Shown here: positions 1-5,552 of the stretch, in pieces
Numbering within the stretch: the first letter of the stretch is position 1
How the letters are laid out: every line of letters starts with the position of its first letter
NCBI GenBank assembly: GCA_900757335.1
Contig: CAAENL010000004.1
Location: 1-6,726, forward strand
Source: Clostridia bacterium
Lineage (GTDB): Bacteria; Bacillota; Clostridia; Oscillospirales; Acutalibacteraceae
Length of the DNA stretch: 6,726 nt
Reading direction: 5' to 3'
Made by a program: the position numbers and the translations under genes
Notes under the pieces: generated by a model
Database searches by the model: none
What the model saw: the letters and a program-made list of their open reading frames with translations, nothing else
Told to the model about the DNA's origin: nothing

Positions 1-2
1 AG

Positions 3-80
3 AAAAAGAAAGAAGAAAGAAAGGAGAAGATGGAAAAATTTATAGATGAACAAAATAAAAAATATGAAAATAAAAGTTAG
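3..80 (+). CDS. 3' end of an unidentified Lys/Glu-rich gene (partial)
   Basis: An open frame enters from the left edge and ends at TAG (78-80). The 25 visible residues are almost all charged or polar (Lys, Glu, Asn, Gln) with no hydrophobic stretch, as in the end of an amphipathic helix or coiled coil. The other two plus-strand frames also run open to nearby stops (TAG at 43-45, TGA at 47-49), so the frame choice rests on length and composition. An internal ATG at 30 follows AAAGGAG by only 3 nt, too close for a typical start, so a tail of an upstream gene is more likely than a mini-gene. The function cannot be told. It resembles the next gene in composition. Confidence 0.45.
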   Translation, partial: KKKEERKEKMEKFIDEQNKKYENKS

Positions 81-227
81 CAAATGAGATAAAATTGCTG
101 TAAATACTTAATTTTTTAAGTAAAATTAAAATTTTTCCCCGGAAAATATTCAAGTTTTTGGCTTTAGGTGTATTAATTAATATCTTGCAAATGTTTTGAG
201 TTTTGGTTAAGAAGGTGAATTTGTTTA
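81..227 (+). other. Intergenic gap with AT-rich inverted repeats, no gene seen
   Basis: This 147-bp gap is the longest between genes in the window. It holds an inverted repeat at 106-121 (ACTTAA, TTTT loop, TTAAGT), a TTTTCC/GGAAAA pair around 133-146, and a perfect 12-bp palindrome TATTAATTAATA at 171-182. None is followed by the GC stem plus T-run of a clear intrinsic terminator. No -35/-10 pair with 16-18 bp spacing stands out; TTGGCT (158-163) and TAATAT (178-183) are only 14 bp apart. It could separate two transcription units or hold a weak regulatory site, but this is not established. Confidence 0.35.
209..218 (+). promoter_or_regulatory. Ribosome binding site for the GTG start at 228
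   Basis: AAGAAGGTGA matches the anti-Shine-Dalgarno complement (GGAGGTGA) at seven of eight positions and lies 9 nt before GTG 228. It decides for the GTG start. The ATG at 232 is out of frame and soon stopped, and the in-frame ATG at 270 has no comparable site. Confidence 0.7.
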
Positions 228-905
228 GTGAATGAAGATAAAACAGAAGATCTGGAAAATTTCGCAGAAATGACGGATTATGGAATAGAAGAACAAGAAA
301 AAAAATTAAAAGAAATCGATGATCAAATAGAGGCACTTAATAAGAAAATAGAAGAAGCCAAACTGGAGTGGTTTAAGAACAATCCTCCAAAAATTCTTAC
401 CAGAAATCAAATGGAGATACTTGACAGAGAACGCAAAAAAGACTTAAAGAAAAAACGTGAAGACGACATAACAAACGTTGAGGAAAACACAAAGCAGGCT
501 TTTGCTGAGGCATCGAAAATTCTAAAAGATGCCGAGTCGCTTCCAAAAGAAGAAAAAAGACGTCTTGAATTAATGGCTAGGAACATTGAAATAAACGCTC
601 TTAAAAAAGAAATCGAAATAAGAGAAGAGATTTGTGAAAGAATTTCCAGTGAATTCGAAGATGCGTTGGCTCAGAAAGTTGCAGATGAAGCACAATTAAT
701 TTATTGTAGAAAAAAATGGGTTAAAGAAACCACTAAACTCGAAAATAAACCCGGTTTTTCGGATGAATTAAAAAGTAAAATAAATTTGCTTCAATGTAAT
801 AAAAATAACTCTCAAGAAGCGTATCGTAAACTTTCGAAAAAATTTCACGATTCAAAATTAAAACTTTTTAAGGCTCAAAAACGTTTAAACGGTTATTTTA
901 ATTAA
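228..905 (+). CDS. Hypothetical coiled-coil protein, tail-locus associated
   Basis: This 225-residue, highly charged, predominantly helical protein belongs to no family I recognise. Residues 20-48 form a heptad-like helix rich in Glu, Lys, Ile and Leu. A short break with the Pro pair at 53-54 follows, then long helices to about residue 170. A second break (NKPGF) precedes a basic C-terminal helix. There is no signal peptide, membrane segment or catalytic motif, so it should be cytoplasmic or a component of the particle. It starts at GTG with a good ribosome binding site and ends at TAA, 39 bp before the next gene, which suggests one transcript. Its place ahead of the hub and spike genes suggests a role in assembly or in the tube interior, for example a chaperone or scaffold; that is inference from position. 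A coiled-coil protein unrelated to the machine, or a cargo protein, is also possible. The gene call is firm; the function is unknown. Confidence 0.85.
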   Translation: MNEDKTEDLENFAEMTDYGIEEQEKKLKEIDDQIEALNKKIEEAKLEWFKNNPPKILTRNQMEILDRERKKDLKKKREDDITNVEENTKQAFAEASKILKDAESLPKEEKRRLELMARNIEINALKKEIEIREEICERISSEFEDALAQKVADEAQLIYCRKKWVKETTKLENKPGFSDELKSKINLLQCNKNNSQEAYRKLSKKFHDSKLKLFKAQKRLNGYFN

Positions 906-931
906 ATTGATTTTAAATAATAAAAATTATT

Positions 932-939
932 AGGCGGTG
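932..939 (+). promoter_or_regulatory. Ribosome binding site for the GTG start at 945
   Basis: AGGCGGTG differs by one base from the ideal AGGAGGTG and ends 5 nt before GTG 945. This supports GTG 945 over the in-frame ATG codons at 978 and 1068, whose upstream sequences are weak. It overlaps the end of an AT-only inverted repeat (916-931), which is too weak to be called a terminator. Confidence 0.7.
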
Positions 940-944
940 GGTAA

Positions 945-3095
945 GTGGAGAAAAAAATTTTAGGTAATAAAGTTAAAATGACTTTATTAAAAACACAGTC
1001 TCCCAACGAATTACTTACACTCAAAAGAAATAAAAACTTTTGTACAAATTTTTTTGAAAAGAATAAAATGACTACCATTGTAGGCGAACCTGGAAATCAA
1101 GACAATTCACGTGAGTTGATTTATGATTTTTCCGCTGCAAATAGATTCGATAGCGAAGCATTTGCAAAAATAATAGATCTTTTAACCCAACTACGTGCCG
1201 CGGGAGCAGACCAAAGTATATTTGTTCAAAACAACACTGTTTTGCGTGAACAAATATTAAATCAGCTTAAAAATGAAATTTTAAGAGTAGGTCATAAGCT
1301 TACAGGTGAACAACTCAAAAATCTTGAAGTTATATCCAGCAACACGTTTGACGAAAAATCTCTTGCGGATATGTTGAAGTCGCTTTTGAGCGGTTCAAAA
1401 AAAAAATTAGCGAACAAAGAACATAATATTTTTGATTTTAACGTGGTTAAGAAATCACGTTATGTTACTTTGCAAAAATCTGTTCGGGATTATATTACTG
1501 TTCTTAACAAAACTCGTTATTATGAAAATGTAGTTGATAAGGTATTAAAAAATATTTACCGCACTAGCGATTTATATTTTAGAAACCCTGAAAAAAGTAG
1601 CACATCTACCGATCAAGAGTCTCTTGAAAGCGAAAAAATTACTGCTCGTAAGTTAAAAAAAGAAAATATAAGAAAAAAGACTAATCTCAGAGATATAGAG
1701 ATTTTGGAAGAAGCAACCAAATACTATGAAGAAAGTGTTATTAACAAAGGAATTCTTCCAAAGATAGTAAAGATTCAATCAAAGATATCCGAATTTAACA
1801 TTTTAACAAAAATTGGTTCTTTTGTTGAAAATATAATTAAAGAATCAGTACCAAAAATACTTACTTCTGAAACTACTCTTATCAACAAGCTTGTGGATAA
1901 AAGTGAAATTCAAGAACTTCGCCAAAACATAGCTCGTCAACGTCAGCAATACGTAAGTGATAAAACGTATTATGACAGAAATATCAGCAAAGTATATAAC
2001 GAAGTAAGAAAATTTTACAATACAAAGAATATATCAAAAAATATCGTAGATGTTTTAAAAACGACTAAGATAAAAAACTTAAATTTTGAAGAAAACATTA
2101 GGAAAAACGTTATAAAACTTGCATCTAGAAAGGATATTCTTAATCGGTTTAAAAATGTTTATGATAACAGCGTTCAAAAAGTTATATCTAAAAGAACCGT
2201 GAATCAAAGGCAGTTTATCAATCGTTATAATTATCGAGAGCTTAATTCCGAAGAAACGGAAACAATAAAAAATATTACTGATTTGCGTCGCGAAGGGATA
2301 TCCATTGATAAAAATTTTGTTGAAAATGTTCGTCAAAACAATATTTTTATAAAAACCTTTAACGTAAGAAAAAACAAATCGAAGCAAATACATAAAAGCT
2401 TTGATGTTATAAAAGAAATAAATGATATAGCAAATAAAAAAACAAACAAGCCTGTTATTCTTACAACAAATGTAATTACTGCACCTTCTGAAATTTTAAA
2501 CGGTAGAGATATTTACAGTATTCACCCTATATATAGGCATGAAAAAATTTTTGAAGAAAATCAAGAAAGTAATGTTTTTTTCAAACGAATTCACAATGTG
2601 CTTTCTCCGCGAGTTTTCAGAAATCGTGAATTCAAATTAAATGCGATTAATGTTTACAAAGAATATAAAAAACGTTTTGTAGATAGGTATATTGAAAATT
2701 TTTCTCAAGAAAGCAGAGAACACTTAATAACCTCCAAATTTGGAGCAGATAAAAAATCATATTACAATCATTTTGAAAATGATTATATGGTATATAAAGA
2801 AAAAGAAAAAATTTCTTTACCTGAAAACGAGCAAGGCAAAACCAAGAGCAAAGATAATGTAGTTTATAAAAACAAAGACATGAAGAAAATAAGCAATCAA
2901 CCCGACAAAACAATAAAAATTGATACCAAGGCCATTGAAAAAAATATAATGTCCAAAACTCTAAGCAAAGAGGATATTGTAGGATTAATTCAATCATACG
3001 TTAAAGATATTAATGTTGAATCAATATCAAATAAAGTAATCGGAAAAATAGAAAGAAGAGCAGTATTAAGCAGACACAGACAGGGTGTATTTTAA
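945..3095 (+). CDS. Large hydrophilic helical protein of unknown function upstream of the hub gene
   Basis: This 716-residue protein is very rich in Lys, Asn, Ile, Glu and Arg, is mostly helical by pattern, and has no signal peptide, transmembrane segment or enzyme motif that I recognise. Roughly the first 55 residues look poorly structured. A better-packed segment follows at about 60-150, then a long region of charged helices (about 210-480). The stretch near residues 620-670 is Lys/Asp/Asn-rich and looks like a linker. The last 25 residues form an amphipathic basic helix (ISNKVIGKIERRAVLSRHRQ and GVF). This resembles, from memory, a short C-terminal signature (I-x-x-x-V-x-x-x-IE-R-x-x-x-x-x-R-x-R-x-G) of uncharacterised proteins encoded just ahead of hub genes in eCIS and phage-tail loci. 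Tape measures or LysM proteins usually occupy this position. It could be a tape measure-like rod, but it lacks the hydrophobic segments common in those. It ends 25 bp before the hub start and is probably co-transcribed. The start rests on the ribosome binding site at 932. Confidence 0.85.
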   Translation: MEKKILGNKVKMTLLKTQSPNELLTLKRNKNFCTNFFEKNKMTTIVGEPGNQDNSRELIYDFSAANRFDSEAFAKIIDLLTQLRAAGADQSIFVQNNTVLREQILNQLKNEILRVGHKLTGEQLKNLEVISSNTFDEKSLADMLKSLLSGSKKKLANKEHNIFDFNVVKKSRYVTLQKSVRDYITVLNKTRYYENVVDKVLKNIYRTSDLYFRNPEKSSTSTDQESLESEKITARKLKKENIRKKTNLRDIEILEEATKYYEESVINKGILPKIVKIQSKISEFNILTKIGSFVENIIKESVPKILTSETTLINKLVDKSEIQELRQNIARQRQQYVSDKTYYDRNISKVYNEVRKFYNTKNISKNIVDVLKTTKIKNLNFEENIRKNVIKLASRKDILNRFKNVYDNSVQKVISKRTVNQRQFINRYNYRELNSEETETIKNITDLRREGISIDKNFVENVRQNNIFIKTFNVRKNKSKQIHKSFDVIKEINDIANKKTNKPVILTTNVITAPSEILNGRDIYSIHPIYRHEKIFEENQESNVFFKRIHNVLSPRVFRNREFKLNAINVYKEYKKRFVDRYIENFSQESREHLITSKFGADKKSYYNHFENDYMVYKEKEKISLPENEQGKTKSKDNVVYKNKDMKKISNQPDKTIKIDTKAIEKNIMSKTLSKEDIVGLIQSYVKDINVESISNKVIGKIERRAVLSRHRQGVF

Positions 3096-3106
3096 AAATT
3101 AAAAAC

Positions 3107-3111
3107 AAGGA
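3107..3111 (+). promoter_or_regulatory. Ribosome binding site placing the hub start at ATG 3121
   Basis: AAGGA lies 9 nt before ATG 3121. A TTG at 3112 is in frame but abuts this site with no spacing, so the ATG is the better start and the protein is 385 rather than 388 residues. Confidence 0.6.
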
Positions 3112-3120
3112 TTGTTTAAA

Positions 3121-4278
3121 ATGAAGGATTGGAGCAAAATCTATCAAAACTACTCAGGGTGTGCAAGTCCGATAGCTGAAATAAAAATAAACGGAGTTTC
3201 GTGGAAATCTTCTGATTCCATTATTTCAAAAATTGATGTAAGTACATCTGTTTTCGGAGAAGCAGGGACATGCATGGTAGAAATTTCCTGCCCGTTTAGT
3301 TGTTTGTCAAAAGGAAAAATAAAATTAAATTCTGATTTTTATAAAGTAAAAGTCGGAGCAAAATTCGATGTTTATCTTGGATATAATGTGTCCGGAAGTG
3401 TTAAAAGTAAAAAAGTTTTTTCGGGTTTTATTGCTTCTTTTGATATAGAGTACAGTAATGTCGCCACGATTATAACTGTCCAGGGAATGGATGCAAAAAT
3501 GTGGATGATGACAAACTGTAGGACAGAATTTAATAAAAATGTTAAAAAATATTCACAAGCGGCATCAAATGTTTATAAATCTTATGCAAGTAAATTGTCG
3601 GGAAAAACCATTAATGTAAAAAGAGAGCCTAATTTTGAATCTATGATTTATCAAAATAACGAAAGTGATTTTCAGTTTGTTCTCAGAGCTGCAAATATTG
3701 TTGGAGCTTGGTTTTATATTGAATCAGGTAAAATGTACTTTGTGGATCCTTTACACGGCAAATCTATTAAAATGTCCTTGAGTCCACCGTCGAGCGGAAT
3801 AATTTCTTTGCGATTTACAGCAGATATTTGGGGAATGCCCAAGTCGGTTAAAGTTATTGGAAAAGATAAAAAGAATTATAAAAAATTTACAACCGGGAAT
3901 GTAACTACATCCGAGGCAATAGGAAAAGGCAAATCACCATCAAAACTTACAAGTAATATATCTTCCTTAAATGTTATTAATATAGTTGATAGTTCCATAA
4001 CTTCTGCTAATGAAGCAAAATTTCTTGCTCAGGCTGAAATGAATAGACGAGAGATTAATTTTGTTTCGGCAAACCTTATTACTTTGGGTAATCCGGATTT
4101 GAAGCTTGGAGATGGAGTTCAAATAAAAAATATGGGTAGCCCGGTGGATAATAATTATGTTGTTTTGGAAATTAACCATTCTTTTGATCCTAAAGAGTTT
4201 ATTACTTCATTTAAGCTTGGAACTAACAGAATGCAACTTTCTTCAGGTGGAGTATCTTCATTAGGCAGTTTTATTTAA
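3121..4278 (+). CDS. Baseplate hub protein, phage late control gpD / gp27-like (VgrG N-terminal type)
   Basis: The protein has 385 residues, a usual length for a stand-alone hub. In P2 gpD, T4 gp27 and XkdQ-like families, a trimer of this protein forms the ring at the tube end and holds the spike. Sequence signs are the beta-rich N-terminal half with VKVGAKFDVYLGY (about 76-88), followed by KKVFSGFI (97-104), the typical 'G-x-x-V-x-V-x-x-G ... FxG-x-I' pattern. Next come VQGMDAKMW (120-128) and QNNESDFQFVLRAAN (178-192) leading into GAWFYIESGKMYF. The late segment has NEAKFLAQAEMNRRE and then LKLGDGVQI, with a closing beta strand. No OB fold or beta-helix is fused; these form the next gene, 23 bp downstream. 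The arrangement is thus split as in P2/R-pyocin rather than a VgrG fusion. An unusual Cys cluster sits at 51, 57 and 61. It acts in the cytoplasm during particle assembly. Family assignment is firm; the exact type of machine is not. Confidence 0.9.
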   Translation: MKDWSKIYQNYSGCASPIAEIKINGVSWKSSDSIISKIDVSTSVFGEAGTCMVEISCPFSCLSKGKIKLNSDFYKVKVGAKFDVYLGYNVSGSVKSKKVFSGFIASFDIEYSNVATIITVQGMDAKMWMMTNCRTEFNKNVKKYSQAASNVYKSYASKLSGKTINVKREPNFESMIYQNNESDFQFVLRAANIVGAWFYIESGKMYFVDPLHGKSIKMSLSPPSSGIISLRFTADIWGMPKSVKVIGKDKKNYKKFTTGNVTTSEAIGKGKSPSKLTSNISSLNVINIVDSSITSANEAKFLAQAEMNRREINFVSANLITLGNPDLKLGDGVQIKNMGSPVDNNYVVLEINHSFDPKEFITSFKLGTNRMQLSSGGVSSLGSFI

Positions 4279-4283
4279 TAGTT

Positions 4284-4292
4284 AGGAAGTGA
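4284..4292 (+). promoter_or_regulatory. Ribosome binding site for the spike gene
   Basis: AGGAAGTGA lies 9 nt before ATG 4302, just after the hub stop codon. A nearly identical motif (GGGAAGTGA) recurs at the gp25-gpJ junction, where it has no ATG, GTG or TTG start at the matching distance. Confidence 0.65.
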
Positions 4293-4301
4293 AAAAATTA
4301 T

Positions 4302-5066
4302 ATGAGTCCGATAAGTTCGAGAATAGGCGGCGGTTACATTATCAACGGATTTGAAAGAGGTACGGTAAGCGACTTAAACGATCCTGAAAAACTTAACAGA
4401 GTAAAAGTGCGTATTACCGATAAAGATATAGAAACTCCTTTTGCAGATGTTGTTTCACCTATGGCGGGAAAAAATTATGGATCGGTTTGCATACCGCAAA
4501 AAGGCGAAGAAGTATTAGTCGGATTTTGTGATGGCGATATATCTAATCCAGTTGTTTTGGGAAGTCTATATAATTCGGCAAATAAACCACCGATAAAAAT
4601 AGACGCCAATAAAAATGAAATTATGGTAATAAAGCTTTCAACGGGACTTACAATAGAAATAAATACAAATAAAAATAAATCCAATTTATCGATAAAGACT
4701 CAAAAAGGTCATTTAATAGATATTGAGGATAATTCCAAGCAAGAAGTTTTCTTAAAAGAAAAGGCAGGAAAGACTTCGTTTAAAGTAAACTTTAGTGAAG
4801 GAAAAATAGAATTAAAAGCAGATAAAGAAATTTCAATGGCTGCAGGAACCGGCGGAGCCAGCCTTAGTATAAATTCTACAAGAGGTTTAGAAATAAAAAC
4901 TAAAACAGGAAATGTAAATATAACAGCCAAAAATGTAGCTATTAAATCCACTGCTAACTTTACAGCAACCGCAAACGGTAACAATACAATAAAATCTACA
5001 GGTAAAACTACAGTTCAATCCAGTGGATTTACTATTGTGAAAGGTGCTATGGTTAAAATTAATTAG
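4302..5066 (+). CDS. Central baseplate spike, gpV / gp5-like OB-fold plus beta-helix
   Basis: The protein has 254 residues and is the trimeric spike that would be mounted on the hub and pierce the target membrane. Residues about 15-95 are the OB-fold domain of baseplate protein V / gp5 / VgrG: FERGTVSDLNDPEKLNRVKV, then FADVVSPMAG, VCIPQKGEEVLVGFCDGDIS and NPVVLGSLYN, a highly typical block. Residues about 105-254 are short alternating beta strands rich in Ile, Lys, Thr, Ser and Asn (NLSIKTQKG, KIELKADKEI, GLEIKTKTGNVNI), as in triple-stranded beta-helix needles. The end, GFTIVKGAMVKIN, matches the usual closing motif of VgrG/gpV needles. No lysozyme domain, metal-binding tip or C-terminal effector extension is visible, so a separate PAAR tip would be expected from elsewhere. 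The gene starts at ATG with a good ribosome binding site, and its TAG stop overlaps the next gene's ribosome binding site, pointing to tight co-expression with the gp25-like gene. Confidence 0.92.
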   Translation: MSPISSRIGGGYIINGFERGTVSDLNDPEKLNRVKVRITDKDIETPFADVVSPMAGKNYGSVCIPQKGEEVLVGFCDGDISNPVVLGSLYNSANKPPIKIDANKNEIMVIKLSTGLTIEINTNKNKSNLSIKTQKGHLIDIEDNSKQEVFLKEKAGKTSFKVNFSEGKIELKADKEISMAAGTGGASLSINSTRGLEIKTKTGNVNITAKNVAIKSTANFTATANGNNTIKSTGKTTVQSSGFTIVKGAMVKIN

Positions 5067-5073
5067 AAGGGGG
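5065..5073 (+). promoter_or_regulatory. Ribosome binding site for the gp25-like gene
   Basis: AGAAGGGGG begins inside the spike's TAG stop (5064-5066) and ends 7 nt before ATG 5081. The overlap suggests translational coupling of spike and gp25-like protein. Confidence 0.65.
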
Positions 5074-5080
5074 AAAAGCG

Positions 5081-5467
5081 ATGTCGGTTATAAAAGGATG
5101 GAAATTTCCCATACAGGTTGATGAAGTTACGGGAAAAATAAAAACAGTGGAAGATAACGAAGACGTAAAGCAATCAATCAGAATTATTTTGGAAACTCAA
5201 AAGAATGAACGTAAGATTTATCCTAATTTCGGTACAGATTTACGTTCATATATGTTTGAAATAGTTGACCATGTATTTATTTCAAATATAAAAAACACTA
5301 TAGAATCTTCTATTAAAATGTGGGCAACTCACATTGAAGATATGAATGTTGCAGTGAATGCTTCTTCAGGAGCAATATCAAAAATTGAGGTTAATATTGA
5401 CTATATAACCGATATTGAACCTATACAAGAGCGGCTTTACAAGAGAGTTGATAAAAATGATGTTTAG
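5081..5467 (+). CDS. Baseplate wedge / sheath-initiator protein, GPW/gp25-like
   Basis: The protein has 128 residues, normal for the gp25/TssE/Afp9 family, whose members join the baseplate wedge to the first sheath ring. The N-terminus GWKFPIQVDEVTGKI is the family opening. KQSIRIILETQKNERKIYPN followed by FGTDL (about 30-54) is the core motif, with the conserved Glu-Arg (43-44) and Pro-x-Phe-Gly (48-51). After the central helix, members usually have a Glu-Pro-Arg triad before the last strands; here the sequence is W81-A82-T83-H84-I85, so the triad is ATH. The following strands (MNVAVNAS, KIEVNIDYI) are kept, so the fold is probably intact. It follows the spike by 14 bp and is the start of the wedge part of the operon. 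The TAG stop overlaps ATGATG at 5457, which opens a 16-codon frame ending at TGA 5505-5507. Family assignment is strong. Confidence 0.92.
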   Translation: MSVIKGWKFPIQVDEVTGKIKTVEDNEDVKQSIRIILETQKNERKIYPNFGTDLRSYMFEIVDHVFISNIKNTIESSIKMWATHIEDMNVAVNASSGAISKIEVNIDYITDIEPIQERLYKRVDKNDV

Positions 5468-5489
5468 ATTTAACTTGCGGGACTTCATT

Positions 5490-5502
5490 AGAAGGGAAGT
5501 GA
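5490..5502 (+). promoter_or_regulatory. Strong ribosome binding site without a conventional start codon
   Basis: AGAAGGGAAGTGA is one of the best Shine-Dalgarno-like sequences in the window and contains the GGAAGTGA seen ahead of the spike gene. Within the usual 5-10 nt after AAGGG the only start-like codon is CTG at 5504. GTG 5499 is too close and is stopped two codons later by TGA 5505. The next large gene begins at ATG 5553, about 50 nt away. The site lies in alternative small hairpins (ACTTC 5482-5486 with GAAGT 5496-5500; CTTC 5483-5486 with GAAG 5491-5494), which could mask it. The use of this site is unresolved. Confidence 0.5.
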
Positions 5503-5503
5503 A

Positions 5504-5548
5504 CTGAGCCGAACGTTTTCAGACTTTATATTTGGAAAAACGGCTTAA
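5504..5548 (+). CDS. Possible CTG-initiated 14-codon leader ORF (tentative)
   Basis: Read from CTG 5504 this frame gives (M)SRTFSDFIFGKTA and stops at TAA 5546-5548, 4 nt before the gpJ-like ATG at 5553. Its only support is the well-placed ribosome binding site at 5490-5502 and the close stop/start arrangement, which would suit translational coupling. It is too short to judge by composition and CTG starts are rare. It may instead be the out-of-frame N-terminus of the gpJ-like protein, because skipping one A in the AAAAA run (5536-5540) joins it to the downstream frame as SRTFSDFIFGK-RLNDMSN. Confidence 0.15.
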   Translation: MSRTFSDFIFGKTA

Positions 5549-5552
5549 TGAT

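Noticed and set aside
158..183. TTGGCT ... TAATAT considered as a promoter
   Set aside because: The spacing is only 14 bp and such hexamer-like matches are expected by chance in DNA this AT-rich.
40..336. Minus-strand 98-residue frame rich in Phe and Leu
   Set aside because: It overlaps the well-supported coiled-coil gene and its ribosome binding site; its Phe/Leu content is the reverse complement of Lys/Glu codons and AT-rich DNA.
916..931. AATAAT-AAAA-ATTATT inverted repeat after the coiled-coil gene, considered as a terminator
   Set aside because: The stem is six A/T pairs with no GC content or T-run, and it abuts the next gene's ribosome binding site, so termination here is unlikely.
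2079..2997. Two minus-strand frames (104 and 116 residues) inside the 716-residue gene
   Set aside because: Both are fully antisense to a long plus-strand gene and have hydrophobic composition that mirrors Lys/Asn-rich coding sequence.
3112..3120. TTG start adding three residues to the hub protein
   Set aside because: The AAGGA binding site ends directly before it, leaving no spacing, whereas ATG 3121 is 9 nt away.
3967..4984. Minus-strand frames opposite the hub and spike genes
   Set aside because: They are antisense to genes with clear family motifs, lack supporting start signals and have no recognisable domain.
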